DNA from: Spirosoma arboris
GTDB lineage: Bacteria; Bacteroidota; Bacteroidia; Cytophagales; Spirosomataceae
Direction: 5' to 3'
Assembly (NCBI RefSeq): GCF_009754945.1
Contig: NZ_WPIN01000001.1
Span: forward strand, 744,001-808,000
Length of the DNA stretch: 64,000 nucleotides
This document shows, piece by piece, positions 1-8,337 of this stretch. Within the stretch, counting starts at the first letter, position 1. Every line of letters starts with the position of its first letter. The position numbers and the translations under genes were made by a program. Below the pieces are notes generated by a model, which was not told the DNA's origin, did no database searches, and saw nothing but the letters and a program-made list of their open reading frames with translations.

Positions 1-202
1 GAGCGTCGGCGCGGAGCGCGGCCATGTAGGCTTCGCAGTCTTCTGTTAGGCCAGAGACAGTTCCGTTCAATCCTTCGGGGGCTACAATGACGCGCCCGAG
101 TAAGTTCAGGCGGATGCACAGCAAATGATGTTCTTCCCGATATTGCTCCGGGTTTTCAATGGGCGAATAAATATAGTATAGAAGAACGCGGTACGGTTTC
201 AT
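1..202 (-). CDS. trhO: tRNA uridine(34) hydroxylase TrhO, N-terminal part (runs off the window)
   Basis: Reading leftwards from an ATG at 202-200, the frame is open to the window edge and encodes about 67 residues. The start MKPYRVLLYYIYSPI, then LNLLGRVIVAPEGLNGTVSG, matches the conserved N-terminal domain of the YceA/UPF0176 rhodanese family. In that family TrhO uses O2 to hydroxylate the wobble uridine at tRNA position 34. The catalytic rhodanese cysteine lies outside the window, so activity cannot be judged. The gene is divergent from the deoxynucleoside kinase and shares a gap of about 180 bp with it. The family call is firm from the N-terminal signature; function is by homology. Confidence 0.85.
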   Translation of the reverse strand, partial: MKPYRVLLYYIYSPIENPEQYREEHHLLCIRLNLLGRVIVAPEGLNGTVSGLTEDCEAYMAALRADA

Positions 203-380
203 TTTTAAAGAGCGAAAGAGTGAATGAGCGAAAGGGTGCTGCTCAATGTTCGTTCTGAATTACAAAATTAAATTAAAACAATGATTAGTTCCCTGATCTT
301 GGTCAAGAGTCATTGACTGTCTACATTTATTGCCCCAAATTGCCCGGTAGACTGGCAATTATTGACTTATCTATTTATCC

Positions 381-1031
381 ATGCATATCGCTATTACAGG
401 AAATATTGGAGCTGGCAAAACAACGCTGGCCGAATTACTGGCCGCTCACTACGGCTGGGAAGTACTCTACGAAGCCGTCGACGGGAATCCCTATCTGGCC
501 GATTTTTATGCTGATATGCCTCGGTGGGCGTTCAATCTACAAATCTATTTCCTGAATAGTCGCTTTGCGCAAATGAAAAAGATCCTGGTGAGTCAGCAGG
601 CTAATTCGGCCTCACCTGGTAGTCAGGCGCATACGATGGTGCAGGACCGGACTATTTATGAGGATGCTTCTATTTTTGCCCGCAATCTCTACCAGGACGG
701 CACCATGCCCGAGCGTGACTATTTTACCTATCGCAACTTATTCGAGAATATGATGAGTATGGTTCGCCCCCCCGATCTGATGATTTACCTCCGGGCCGAT
801 TTGCCCAAACTTCGCAAACAGATTCAGAAACGGGGGCGGTCATTTGAGCAGGCTATCAGCAATGAGTACCTGGGTAATTTAAATCAACTCTACGAAGAAT
901 TTGCCGGTTCATATAACCTCGGACCTCTGTTGATTTTAGATGTAAATGCGCTGGATTATGCGAATAAACCGGCTGATTTTGCCGAAGTAATTCGTCAGGT
1001 TGATGCCAGGATGAGCGACGTTAGCAGATAA
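381..1031 (+). CDS. deoxynucleoside kinase (dNK/dGK family)
   Basis: A 216-residue cytosolic kinase that should phosphorylate deoxynucleosides (deoxyadenosine or deoxyguanosine most likely) with ATP in the salvage pathway. Visible motifs are the Walker A loop GNIGAGKTT (residues 7-15), the catalytic Glu in VLYE (E31), the D-R-T motif of the ERS type (D89-R90-T91), and an arginine-rich lid around 145-153. Length is normal for the family. The ATG at 381 sits directly before the P-loop strand, so the start is secure. It stands alone and is followed by a strong terminator hairpin. Substrate choice cannot be read from sequence alone. Confidence 0.9.
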   Translation: MHIAITGNIGAGKTTLAELLAAHYGWEVLYEAVDGNPYLADFYADMPRWAFNLQIYFLNSRFAQMKKILVSQQANSASPGSQAHTMVQDRTIYEDASIFARNLYQDGTMPERDYFTYRNLFENMMSMVRPPDLMIYLRADLPKLRKQIQKRGRSFEQAISNEYLGNLNQLYEEFAGSYNLGPLLILDVNALDYANKPADFAEVIRQVDARMSDVSR

Positions 1032-1042
1032 CCTGTGAAACT

Positions 1043-1078
1043 TAAAAAAAAGCCGGACTCAGGGAGCCCGGCTTTTTT
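1043..1078 (+). terminator. intrinsic terminator after the deoxynucleoside kinase
   Basis: An A-run, then an AGCCGG-CTC stem arm, a short loop, and GAG-CCGGCT followed by six Ts. The stem begins about 20 bp after the TAA of the kinase. The A-run and T-run flanks make it able to work in both directions. Confidence 0.88.
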
Positions 1079-1570
1079 GAACTACATAATAAAGCTTATA
1101 TGTACTCTGTACGCAATGACATCTGAGTCTGTTGCGGGAAAGTAGAAATAAGTCAAAAATAAGTGAAAGAGCCGGTACTCATACCAGGCATAACAAAGGC
1201 GTTATTTGCTTTAGTTGATTGATAAACAAGATGTAAACTAATGCGAACTACGAGATTTTATGGGTGATTATAATTCGATTAAGCTCCTACGCGGTCAAAA
1301 AAACTCATAGTTCGCGTTAACCTGGAAGGATTGCAGCAGTAAGAAATATAGTTCAGCAACTAGAAGACATAGCGGCCCGATAGCACCATCAGAATACCCG
1401 CTGGAACGGTAGTAAAGGATAGTTTACACAAGGTGAATCTGGGCAGTGTTCCTGTTAAATCAACTACTTGTTTATTCATTCCTACCAGTTACTAACTCTC
1501 ACATTGATTGACTCTTCGGGCTATGTTGTTTTGTATTAAACAGCGCTTAAGCGTAACTAAACACAAGACA
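1079..1570. other. gene-free gap with an imperfect long dyad
   Basis: About 490 bp lie between the kinase terminator and the next credible start. I see no open frame with a family signature and no RNA gene. The one structured element is an imperfect inverted repeat at 1239-1319, listed separately. The promoter of the 120-residue unknown gene should lie in the last 150 bp. Confidence 0.6.
1239..1319. repeat. imperfect inverted repeat, 22-bp arms
   Basis: Left arm 1239-1260 and right arm 1298-1319 pair at 19 of 22 positions (one is G-U) around a core of GCGAACTA / TAGTTCGC. The loop is 37 nt. It could be an RNA hairpin in a leader, an operator, or a relic of a mobile repeat. There is no T-run, so it is not a classic terminator. 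Confidence 0.55.
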
Positions 1571-1933
1571 ATGGCAAACGAAAAAAGTGTAATCGACGAA
1601 TGGTCGGTAAGAGACCTGGAAGATGGATCATCATTAACAATTACGGTAGTAAGCTGTACCGAACTAGGCAACCAGTCGCAGCCAGGTATACAGGTTCTCT
1701 ACATGGGAAACACTATCAACTATGAGCCACTGATTGTGGAGCGGTGGGCGTATCAAGCCTCTAAAAAAGGTGTGGATGAGTATTTGCTGGAAGACCAATC
1801 CTGGATGTATTATCAGGATCAGTTTGTGAAAAATTACCTGGTGCTGGGTTCGCCCCTCAAAGCGAAGGTAGAGGTAAAAACGCGCTCATCTAAGGTGATT
1901 TCCAGAGAGTATGCGTTACCCTTCGACGTATAA
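1571..1933 (+). CDS. hypothetical protein, 120 aa
   Basis: I do not recognise this protein. The frame is open from a TTG at 1508, but the ATG at 1571 (MANEKSVIDEW) is the likelier start, because the residues before it are basic and look like translated leader. It has no signal peptide or membrane helix. It is mildly acidic, with alternating hydrophobic residues (SLTITVVSC, GIQVLYMG, AKVEVKTRS) that suggest a small beta-rich fold. The stop lies 9 bp before the membrane-ankyrin gene, so the two are probably co-transcribed, followed by the DUF1963 gene. Confidence 0.6.
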   Translation: MANEKSVIDEWSVRDLEDGSSLTITVVSCTELGNQSQPGIQVLYMGNTINYEPLIVERWAYQASKKGVDEYLLEDQSWMYYQDQFVKNYLVLGSPLKAKVEVKTRSSKVISREYALPFDV

Positions 1934-1942
1934 GCGTATCGA

Positions 1943-2944
1943 ATGAAAGCCATTACCATCGCTAACTGGTCATTCCTGATCATTTATGGCATTCTGCTCA
2001 CGTATTCTTCCTTAACCCTAAATCAGTCTGGTACAGATGCCGCAGGACGAGGCATGGCGGCAGGGTATCTCTTCGTTGGTTTTATCCTGCTGGTCATTCT
2101 GATTGGTGTAAACTGCCTTCCCTTTCAGCTTAGCAGGATTATCGTCTTTGTGCTAGGTCTTCTGCCTATCGTGGTAGGGCTTATTCACTGGATGGGCCAG
2201 ACAAGTATGAGCAGACAAACCAGGCAGAATGATGATGGAAAGGCGAATGGAACCTATTATTTTCATGATCCACAACGCCGACAACTAGCCCAGGCCATTG
2301 CAGATCATGACATTGAGCAGGTTAAAATGCTCTTGCAGCAACCTATTCCTCAGCTAAATGAAAGCGGATCTGATTACATTACACTACTTGATTTTGCAGC
2401 TCTTAAAGGCGTATATAGTCAGGATTCTCTGTGGGTCATACCCTGTCTGTCGCTTTTACTCGCCAAAGGAGCTGCGATCGAAACCGCCGATTCAAGCCAC
2501 ATACCTACTCATACACGGGTAAGTCGGAATAGTTCGGCAGTCTTGATGGATTGGTTTTTGAAAAATGGCGCCAATCCGAATGCAAAAGGGCTATTGCAGC
2601 TTCCGACGCCTATTCTGTTTATCGTCATGGAATATGACTATGATCGAGAGGAGAAAATAAAGCTGTTACTAGCTCACGGAGCCGACCCTAATTCGGTTTA
2701 TCCGCCAACGGCATCGAGTTGGTTGGCGGGCCATTCGGCATTGTTGGCCGCAACCCGGTTAGAATTATGGGATGTATGCAGGCTGCTTCTTGAGAAAGGA
2801 GCTGACGCTACGGTTGTAGGTCCACAGCATCAGCGATTTGCTGATTTGATTAAGCGTAGTGCCGAAATTTATACCGAACGGAATAACACGCCGGAAACGT
2901 TTACGGCTTTACTGAAAACGATGAGTGCGTCAGCCGGGAAATAA
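1943..2944 (+). CDS. membrane protein with C-terminal ankyrin repeats
   Basis: 333 residues. Three hydrophobic segments (about 5-25, 39-58 and 64-83) anchor the N-terminus. A soluble domain from about residue 107 has ankyrin-type repeats, with clear units around VKMLLQQ, IKLLLAHGADPN and CRLLLEKGADATVVG. Ankyrin repeats bind protein partners and usually have no catalytic activity. It is the middle gene of a tight three-gene run (9-bp and 8-bp gaps). Ankyrin proteins are among the known immunity-protein types in polymorphic toxin loci, but no toxin gene is visible here, so that role is only a possibility. Confidence 0.75.
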   Translation: MKAITIANWSFLIIYGILLTYSSLTLNQSGTDAAGRGMAAGYLFVGFILLVILIGVNCLPFQLSRIIVFVLGLLPIVVGLIHWMGQTSMSRQTRQNDDGKANGTYYFHDPQRRQLAQAIADHDIEQVKMLLQQPIPQLNESGSDYITLLDFAALKGVYSQDSLWVIPCLSLLLAKGAAIETADSSHIPTHTRVSRNSSAVLMDWFLKNGANPNAKGLLQLPTPILFIVMEYDYDREEKIKLLLAHGADPNSVYPPTASSWLAGHSALLAATRLELWDVCRLLLEKGADATVVGPQHQRFADLIKRSAEIYTERNNTPETFTALLKTMSASAGK

Positions 2945-2952
2945 AGTCCGCT

Positions 2953-3627
2953 ATGACTAAGAAGCAGTTTATTGACCAGATTGCCCGACGAGCTATTCGG
3001 ATGAAGGTTGGTGGCTTTCGTCCTACCGACAACCCGCTGGCTTCCTGGATCGGGAAAGTTCTGGTAGCCAGCGCAGAGGAAAGCTGGCCTCATACTAACG
3101 GCAAACCGATGCTTCCCCTCTGCCAGATTAATTTGGACGAGTTCGCATTCAAACCGGAACTTGTCAATGACATTGCGTTAATTACCGTCTTTATTACTTC
3201 GGGTGAGCTACCTCTTGATGGCGATGAAAACGGCACAAGCTGGTGCCTCAGAGCGTATAAAACAACCGACGACTTAGTCCCCTTGTCGCAACTTAAAGTG
3301 CCATCGCCCATCAAACCAATGCAGATGATTCCTGAAGTGATCGAGCAGGATTTTCCGCATTGGGAAGATTGCCCCATTCCCGTGCCAGCCAGGTTTGAGG
3401 ATAACTATTCTGAGCTGTTTCCCAATGCCGAAGGAATCAAGTTTGGCGGTTGGCCAACACTGATTCAGGGCGAAATTAGCTGGACTTCAGCTATTGAACC
3501 CCAATTTGCCTTTCAAGTTGACAGCGTGGAGAAAGCTCGCTGGCAGTGGGGCGATAACGGCGTTGCCTATTTCGGCAGGAGTGAAAAGAAAACAGACCAA
3601 TGGACATTCTCCTGGCAATCCTACTGA
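2953..3627 (+). CDS. DUF1963 (YwqG-like) family protein
   Basis: 224 residues, predicted soluble and cytosolic. The layout fits DUF1963: an early PLASWIGKVLVA segment, then KFGGWPTLIQGE (residues 161-172), PQFAFQVDS, and a C-terminal DNGVAYFGR. The biochemical role of this family is not established. It starts 8 bp after the ankyrin gene and is convergent with the AraC regulator (22-bp gap with no obvious hairpin). It is the last gene of the three-gene accessory run. Confidence 0.75.
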   Translation: MTKKQFIDQIARRAIRMKVGGFRPTDNPLASWIGKVLVASAEESWPHTNGKPMLPLCQINLDEFAFKPELVNDIALITVFITSGELPLDGDENGTSWCLRAYKTTDDLVPLSQLKVPSPIKPMQMIPEVIEQDFPHWEDCPIPVPARFEDNYSELFPNAEGIKFGGWPTLIQGEISWTSAIEPQFAFQVDSVEKARWQWGDNGVAYFGRSEKKTDQWTFSWQSY

Positions 3628-3649
3628 TTTCTGTGTTTAACCCAAGTAG

Positions 3650-4882
3650 TTAGCTTTCATCGGCGGGGGTCGAGCAATTATAATCGGGTTTGTCCTGCAT
3701 CGAGCGCCGGAATTCACTGGGAGTTTGCCCGGTTGAGTGCTTAAACGCTTTGTTAAAGGAAACTTTATTATTGAAACCTACCTGATAGGCCACTTCGATA
3801 ATATTAAGTTGCTGACGAGGTACCTGCTGTAATAACTCCCTGGCTTCTTTTATCCGTAAGGAATTAATGTATTCAAAGAAATTCATGCCTAGCTGCTCAT
3901 TCAGTACCTGCGAGAGATGATGGCGGCTGATGTTCAGTCGTTCGGCTACTGTCTCTAACCGTAACTCATTGTCATGATAAAGCTTTTCGGTACACATCAG
4001 CTCCTGAAGTTGCTGGGCAAACTGGCGGGCTATGTGTGCAGGTAAACCCGAATGACGATAGCGAACTTCAGGCTGAGTCGGTACAGACGAACGGGGAATA
4101 ACCGTCGCTAGTCTAACCCCTGGGAATGTGGCTGTTGGGGTCGTAAGTACTCTTAATTCAGAAATGGGCAGCTGATTTGTTTGGAAAATATGGGGCTGCA
4201 AATAAGCTAATACCGCCACCAGCCCAATAAAAATGGCCATACTCAGGGAAATAGCATAATCCCAGTCCCGGTTAAAAAATGACATGTTCACCAAGACATG
4301 ATAAGACCAGTTGGCTAGCACAAAACCTAAATAGGATAAACTAAACCAGCGTGCCCATTGAGAAACCTCCCGTAAGCTTTGGAACGATGGCTGAAGCCGA
4401 ATGATGGCGACTGCATACAACGAAAGATGGATGAGGACAATCCAGGGAAGCGACTTATAAAAGTATCGGTAGTACGAAAACGGAGTTGATTGAAAAAACG
4501 AATCGGGCAGGATACTGTTCAACAGAATCAGGAGTAAATGGATGCCTGAGACTACTAGAAAAGGTAGAAAATGAATCAGCCGGGTACGGGACGAAACGGG
4601 CTGGTGAAGCAGCTCTTTGAGATAACAATAAAACAATACCCCAAACGAGAGGAAGAGTAGTTCTGCCAGCCTGTTCAGGTAAGGGAAAAACTGTAAATAG
4701 TTGCTCCAGTAGAGTACATAATAGATTAGTACGATTGAAAATAACACCAGAATCGCTACGATATAGCGAATCTGGTGTTTCTGCTGGCCAGCCTGTTTTA
4801 AAAGCAAAGGTGCCATAAATAGCCCTAAAAAAGCCATCAGAGCAAAGGCTGTTGTCCACTGATCAAGATCGGGTTTGTTCAT
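3650..4882 (-). CDS. AraC-family regulator with N-terminal multi-helix membrane domain
   Basis: 410 residues. The first 230 or so contain about seven hydrophobic helices separated by short loops, and the last 110 hold an AraC-type double helix-turn-helix (LETVAERLNISRHHLSQVLN, then VAYQVGFNNKVSFNKAFK). This arrangement predicts a membrane-anchored transcription factor that senses a signal in or across the inner membrane. I chose the ATG at 4882; a TTG five codons upstream is also in frame. The 134-residue exported protein lies just upstream on the same strand and is the nearest candidate target. No ligand is inferable. Confidence 0.82.
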   Translation of the reverse strand: MNKPDLDQWTTAFALMAFLGLFMAPLLLKQAGQQKHQIRYIVAILVLFSIVLIYYVLYWSNYLQFFPYLNRLAELLFLSFGVLFYCYLKELLHQPVSSRTRLIHFLPFLVVSGIHLLLILLNSILPDSFFQSTPFSYYRYFYKSLPWIVLIHLSLYAVAIIRLQPSFQSLREVSQWARWFSLSYLGFVLANWSYHVLVNMSFFNRDWDYAISLSMAIFIGLVAVLAYLQPHIFQTNQLPISELRVLTTPTATFPGVRLATVIPRSSVPTQPEVRYRHSGLPAHIARQFAQQLQELMCTEKLYHDNELRLETVAERLNISRHHLSQVLNEQLGMNFFEYINSLRIKEARELLQQVPRQQLNIIEVAYQVGFNNKVSFNKAFKHSTGQTPSEFRRSMQDKPDYNCSTPADES

Positions 4883-4935
4883 TAGATAGGTAACCAACTA
4901 GTCATAAATAAGCGCTAAAGGGAATCATTGAAACA

Positions 4936-4955
4936 GGATAGCACTCACGCTATCC
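4936..4955 (-). terminator. candidate terminator hairpin downstream of the small exported protein
   Basis: Perfect 7-bp stem GGATAGC / GCTATCC with a 6-nt loop, 25 bp past the stop of the 134-residue gene and upstream of the AraC regulator start. On the minus strand it is followed by TGTTT only, so termination may be weak. It might equally lie in the AraC leader. Confidence 0.4.
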
Positions 4956-4979
4956 AGCCTTAGCAGCGGCCTGAAGGAC

Positions 4980-5384
4980 TCACAATACAGTGAGTGTGCG
5001 TGTAAGCGTAGTGGGCTGTTTAGTCGTGATTTTAATTTCACGAATCTCCATCTCAAGCCCATTGGATACTTTTAACTTGTAGTCGCCGTCGGTTAAATCC
5101 GTTAAATCGAGGCTGAGCCGTATAAATGATTCTCCTGTATCCAGAATTCGATCAAAATACAATTTTCCTTTATGATCGAGGAGCTGGAGATATACCTGCC
5201 CTTCCAATTCCTTATCTACATTTATTCGCAACTTTGCCCCATCTGCCGTTAGATAAGCGCCTAGCTGATAACGAGCCAGTTTAGTAGGTCGATTCTTTTT
5301 GTTTGCCTGCGGAAGATCAGGATTTGCGGACGCACTTAAGCTGAAACTAAATGCCAGTAACAGAGCTAAGATAATCGTGTTCAT
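4980..5384 (-). CDS. small exported beta-rich protein
   Basis: 134 residues with a clear Sec signal peptide (MNTIILALLLAFSFSLSASA). The mature part has alternating hydrophobic strands (GQVYLQLLDHKGKLYFDR, then LTDGDYKLKVSNG and MEIREIKIT) that resemble the sandwich-like small periplasmic domains common in Bacteroidota and loosely recall type IX secretion tails. It lacks the usual conserved end of a sorting tail, so I do not call it one. It is upstream of and parallel to the membrane-AraC regulator. Function unknown. Confidence 0.65.
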   Translation of the reverse strand: MNTIILALLLAFSFSLSASANPDLPQANKKNRPTKLARYQLGAYLTADGAKLRINVDKELEGQVYLQLLDHKGKLYFDRILDTGESFIRLSLDLTDLTDGDYKLKVSNGLEMEIREIKITTKQPTTLTRTLTVL

Positions 5385-6049
5385 TGTAGTGTTGTCGTAA
5401 AGAGGTTACAGATAAATAGGGATTCGTTTTTCTAGCATCAAAAAGACAAGGTATTAATCAGATCTTTTGCTTTTTTGTATAAATGGTTATTATAATACAA
5501 GAGCGGTAAAGGCTTATAAATGCCTACTGTTGATGAAGTGAAAAAATAGACTCGATATAAGTTTGGGGGCTTATAATTTACTCGTCTAGAAGTGTATAAG
5601 AATTGACGGCCGTACGCTGGTTTACAGAATCTATAAACCTTGTAGGATAGTGAAGATAAATAGGTTAATTCTAAGTGTGTATATTAAGTTGCTAATTATC
5701 AATGTGTTATAATGAAAATCTGTTTACCAGTAGGTAGTAAGCATACAGGTAAAGCACAACTAGTTCATGGAGATCTTAATTGGTCAGCCAGGTGAAGAGA
5801 GGAGAGTTTTCACGAGTGGGAGCTAACAAATATGTAAGTTTTGACTGATGAAACTAGCAGGTATTTAGTAGGCGTGAAGTATGTGGAAAATAATTTATCT
5901 GTATGTAAACTCTGCGTTAAGATTATACTTTATATTAATAATATATTTTATTATTTAGGCTAAAATTGTTTTAATTATTTAATGAAAAAAACTGTTTGGT
6001 TAAGCAGGAAAAGTATTCTTTTAAAGAAAATTTCCCCAAAAATTCATAA

Positions 6050-6140
6050 CTATTTTTTGTCATTCCACCCCAGGAGGAATCTCAAAATTCCTTATTAATC
6101 AAGCTTGGGATTCCTCCTGGGGCGGAATGACAAAAAATAG
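6050..6140. repeat. long near-perfect palindromic repeat
   Basis: Arms 6050-6083 and 6107-6140 are 34 bp each and complementary at all but two positions. The arms begin CTATTTTTTGTCATTCC and contain CCCCAGGAGGAAT. The spacer is 23 bp. From memory, sequences with GTCATTCC...CAGGAGGAAT recur as dispersed elements in many Bacteroidota genomes; I could not check copies. There is no coding capacity. It may also act as a transcription barrier behind the SusCD operon. Confidence 0.8.
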
Positions 6141-6164
6141 CAGAGTTTTCTCATAAAAAATACA

Positions 6165-6220
6165 ACCTCGTAGAGGTGAGGTCTTTGTAGAAAAGGGTGG
6201 TTGACCGTTTTCTACAAAGA
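6165..6220. repeat. second palindromic repeat (ACCTCGTAGAGGT plus 13-bp arms)
   Basis: A short palindrome ACCTC-GTA-GAGGT (6165-6177) is followed by perfect 13-bp arms TCTTTGTAGAAAA (6182-6194) and TTTTCTACAAAGA (6208-6220). The motif resembles a multi-copy repeat I associate with Bacteroidota genomes, which is unverified here. It sits 25 bp from the first repeat and about 90 bp past the end of the lipoprotein gene. Confidence 0.7.
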
Positions 6221-6307
6221 TTACATGCCTACGGTATTTTTATAAGAAAGCCCTGCAAAAAAATAGTCAGTTTTAATAGGTCAACAGTTTTCAAATGCCT
6301 GCCTGAA

Positions 6308-6823
6308 TCAGGCTACTACGCGCACTCGAACCGGCTCGGGTACGATCTGTGTACCATCATCTAAGGTTACCAGAAAGATGAACTGGATTTCTGTATAGTT
6401 GGGCAACGCAACGGGTGCCGTGGCCACCGTCGGGTATTTTGCCTTGAAATCCGCCATCGTCGTGGTAAACACCACTGTTGTGCCACTACCGGCTATGGGG
6501 GCTGCGTTATAAGCCGTTGTGGCGGTGGCCGCATTTAAAGTAGCTATGTTGATACCTGTTGCACCGCCCACAATTTTAGTAATCTCCTTAATTGTGCGAC
6601 CGCTCGAAGCCGGTATCGACAACGTAAACTGGATAGGCCCACCAGCCGCCAGAGAGCTGGTAATGAACGGATTGAAACCGTAACTGGTAGTGCCAGGGAA
6701 CGTTACTGGAATCGTCGGGCGATTATCGCGAACCAGATCGCTGTAGACGTAATCGTCCTTGCAGGAGAAACAGCTACTAGCTACCAAAACCAGTACTAAG
6801 CATTTTATCAGATTTGCTTTCAT
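6308..6823 (-). CDS. surface lipoprotein, third gene of SusCD operon
   Basis: 171 residues with a lipoprotein signal (hydrophobic stretch then SSCFSCKDDY, acylated Cys probably C21). The rest is Thr/Ala-rich and beta-like, with no family I recognise. It starts 28 bp after the SusD-like gene in the same direction. That position is typical of SusE/SusF-like or other glycan-binding accessory lipoproteins, which is the likeliest role by context. The stop codon lies inside a small palindrome (6301-6313). Confidence 0.7.
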   Translation of the reverse strand: MKANLIKCLVLVLVASSCFSCKDDYVYSDLVRDNRPTIPVTFPGTTSYGFNPFITSSLAAGGPIQFTLSIPASSGRTIKEITKIVGGATGINIATLNAATATTAYNAAPIAGSGTTVVFTTTMADFKAKYPTVATAPVALPNYTEIQFIFLVTLDDGTQIVPEPVRVRVVA

Positions 6824-6851
6824 TCAATTGAGTGTTTGATCGTCATGAATA

Positions 6852-8315
6852 TTAATCGACATCCCACCAAACCCGGATATTTGATTGCGGAGCTGGATTT
6901 GGGAAATTCGTATTGCGTTGAATCTCACTGTTGATATAAACGGCACGAACTGGTCGGGTGCCGTCAATGCCAGCTGCGTTTTGAGAAGGTTGCAGAACTG
7001 GGTATCCTGTCCGGCGGTACTCATTCCAGTTCTCCAGGCCATTACCCGTAAACGCGATGTATTTCTGCGTAATAATCTGGGCGATTTTCTGCTCGGTGGT
7101 ACCCGTTAAGGTAGCCACGGTTGGATTGGCCGCCAGGTAGGCCGTGATCTGATCTGTCGTAAGTCCGGCCAGTGTCATCGACGCTTTAATGCCTTCGGTA
7201 TAGAGCGCTTGTGGATCGCCGGGCGTTCCCAGACGTAAGGCAGCTTCGGCCAGAATAAAGGCCCGCTGGAAATTGGTAGCCAATCGTACGGGACCTTCCC
7301 CGTTATTGCCGGTTACATACTTATTATAGCGTGACCAGCTAGTTACTGGTGCGGGCAGTGTTCCCCGGAAACCGTTATCAATCGTTACATAATTGGCGCC
7401 TGGCTTGGTAAAAAAGATCGGTAAACGCGGATCATTCAGGCTGTTGAGTAGAGCTAAATAGCGTGTACTGAGGATAATGTCATCTTTAAATGTACTAACA
7501 GCGGTGTAGGTGAATCGCGGGTCCTGACTACCCACACTAGCTCCAAATGTGAAATTCATATCTCCGCTATTGGCGCTGATGTAGGTATTGCCCGTCAGTA
7601 CCTCATTAATCACACTGGTTGCCAAAGCGGGTTCTTTGCGGCTAATCGTCGTTGCAAATTTGAGCAGCAATGTATTGCCTGCCCGTTTCCACTTATCCAG
7701 ATCGCCCCCATAAATCAGATCGTCGGCACCAGGTTTCACCGTCGACGTGGCATCAAGATCCTTGACGCCTTCACGAACCAGATCGAACAGGCTTTGAATC
7801 CCCAGCGACGCATTCCCTTTATAAATGTCTTCCTGCTTATCCAGGCGGGGAGCGGTGAAGGATTCGCCCTGTAGCGCCTGTGAGTAAGGGACATCGCCCC
7901 AGAAATCAGTGGCGATACTGAAGGTGTAAGCCTTCATGATTTTGGCAATACCTGTATAGGCTTTCGCATTGTTGGCATCAGCCAATTCAATCAACTTCTG
8001 ATAGTTTACGAGCGCTCCGCCATACAACTCAAAACGCCACTGATTTTCCATATCTGCCCCATTGGTCTGGAAAATATCGTAGTTCTGCGGGTTATTCGCT
8101 GCCCCGGCCAACTGCTGAATAAGCGTTGAGGAAAAGCGATTCAATTCGTTGGCATTGGCAAAAGCAGTTCCGGCCTGAGCGGCAGGTAGCAATACGGCTG
8201 GCGTGACTGAGGTTGGATTGTTGGGAGTTACGTTAACATCCAGAAATTTGCTACAGGCACCCATTCCCAAAAACAGGGGAATGAGCAGATAGCGTTTGTG
8301 CTGTATGAAGTTCAT
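6852..8315 (-). CDS. SusD/RagB-family nutrient-binding lipoprotein (SusD-like_2 type)
   Basis: 487 residues from the ATG at 8315. The signal ends in a lipobox (FLGMGACSKF, Cys21). The segments DFWGDVPYSQAL, a long alpha-helical middle, and LDKWKRAGNTLLLKFA match the SusD-like_2 branch of surface substrate-binding lipoproteins that cap a SusC barrel. Start choice: codons upstream to 8507 overlap the SusC gene and lack any signal sequence, so the 8315 ATG with a proper lipoprotein signal is preferred. The gene starts 22 bp after the SusC stop. Ligand unknown; there is no dedicated hydrolase in this operon. Confidence 0.88.
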   Translation of the reverse strand: MNFIQHKRYLLIPLFLGMGACSKFLDVNVTPNNPTSVTPAVLLPAAQAGTAFANANELNRFSSTLIQQLAGAANNPQNYDIFQTNGADMENQWRFELYGGALVNYQKLIELADANNAKAYTGIAKIMKAYTFSIATDFWGDVPYSQALQGESFTAPRLDKQEDIYKGNASLGIQSLFDLVREGVKDLDATSTVKPGADDLIYGGDLDKWKRAGNTLLLKFATTISRKEPALATSVINEVLTGNTYISANSGDMNFTFGASVGSQDPRFTYTAVSTFKDDIILSTRYLALLNSLNDPRLPIFFTKPGANYVTIDNGFRGTLPAPVTSWSRYNKYVTGNNGEGPVRLATNFQRAFILAEAALRLGTPGDPQALYTEGIKASMTLAGLTTDQITAYLAANPTVATLTGTTEQKIAQIITQKYIAFTGNGLENWNEYRRTGYPVLQPSQNAAGIDGTRPVRAVYINSEIQRNTNFPNPAPQSNIRVWWDVD

Positions 8316-8337
8316 GAGTAAGTCGAATAAAAAGTGA

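Larger units (their letters stand above)
5385..6307. other. AT-rich gene-free region with repeats
   Basis: About 920 bp without any credible coding frame, strongly AT-rich at 5.9-6.05 kb. The left part should hold the promoter of the 134-residue gene. The right part holds two palindromic repeat elements (6050-6140 and 6165-6220) downstream of the SusCD-lipoprotein operon. No tRNA or small-RNA signature was recognised. Confidence 0.6.

Noticed and set aside
321..328. TACATTTA upstream of the deoxynucleoside kinase as a Bacteroidota promoter
   Set aside because: It departs from the TAnnTTTG consensus and has only a weak upstream TTG box; too weak to list.
381..555. Overlapping alternative frame starting near 313 inside the deoxynucleoside kinase
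   Set aside because: It overlaps a gene with clear kinase motifs and encodes no recognisable domain; a shadow frame.
4980..5384. Type IX secretion sorting tail in the 134-residue exported protein
   Set aside because: DGDYKLKVSNG is suggestive, but the protein is too short and its C-terminus lacks the conserved ending.
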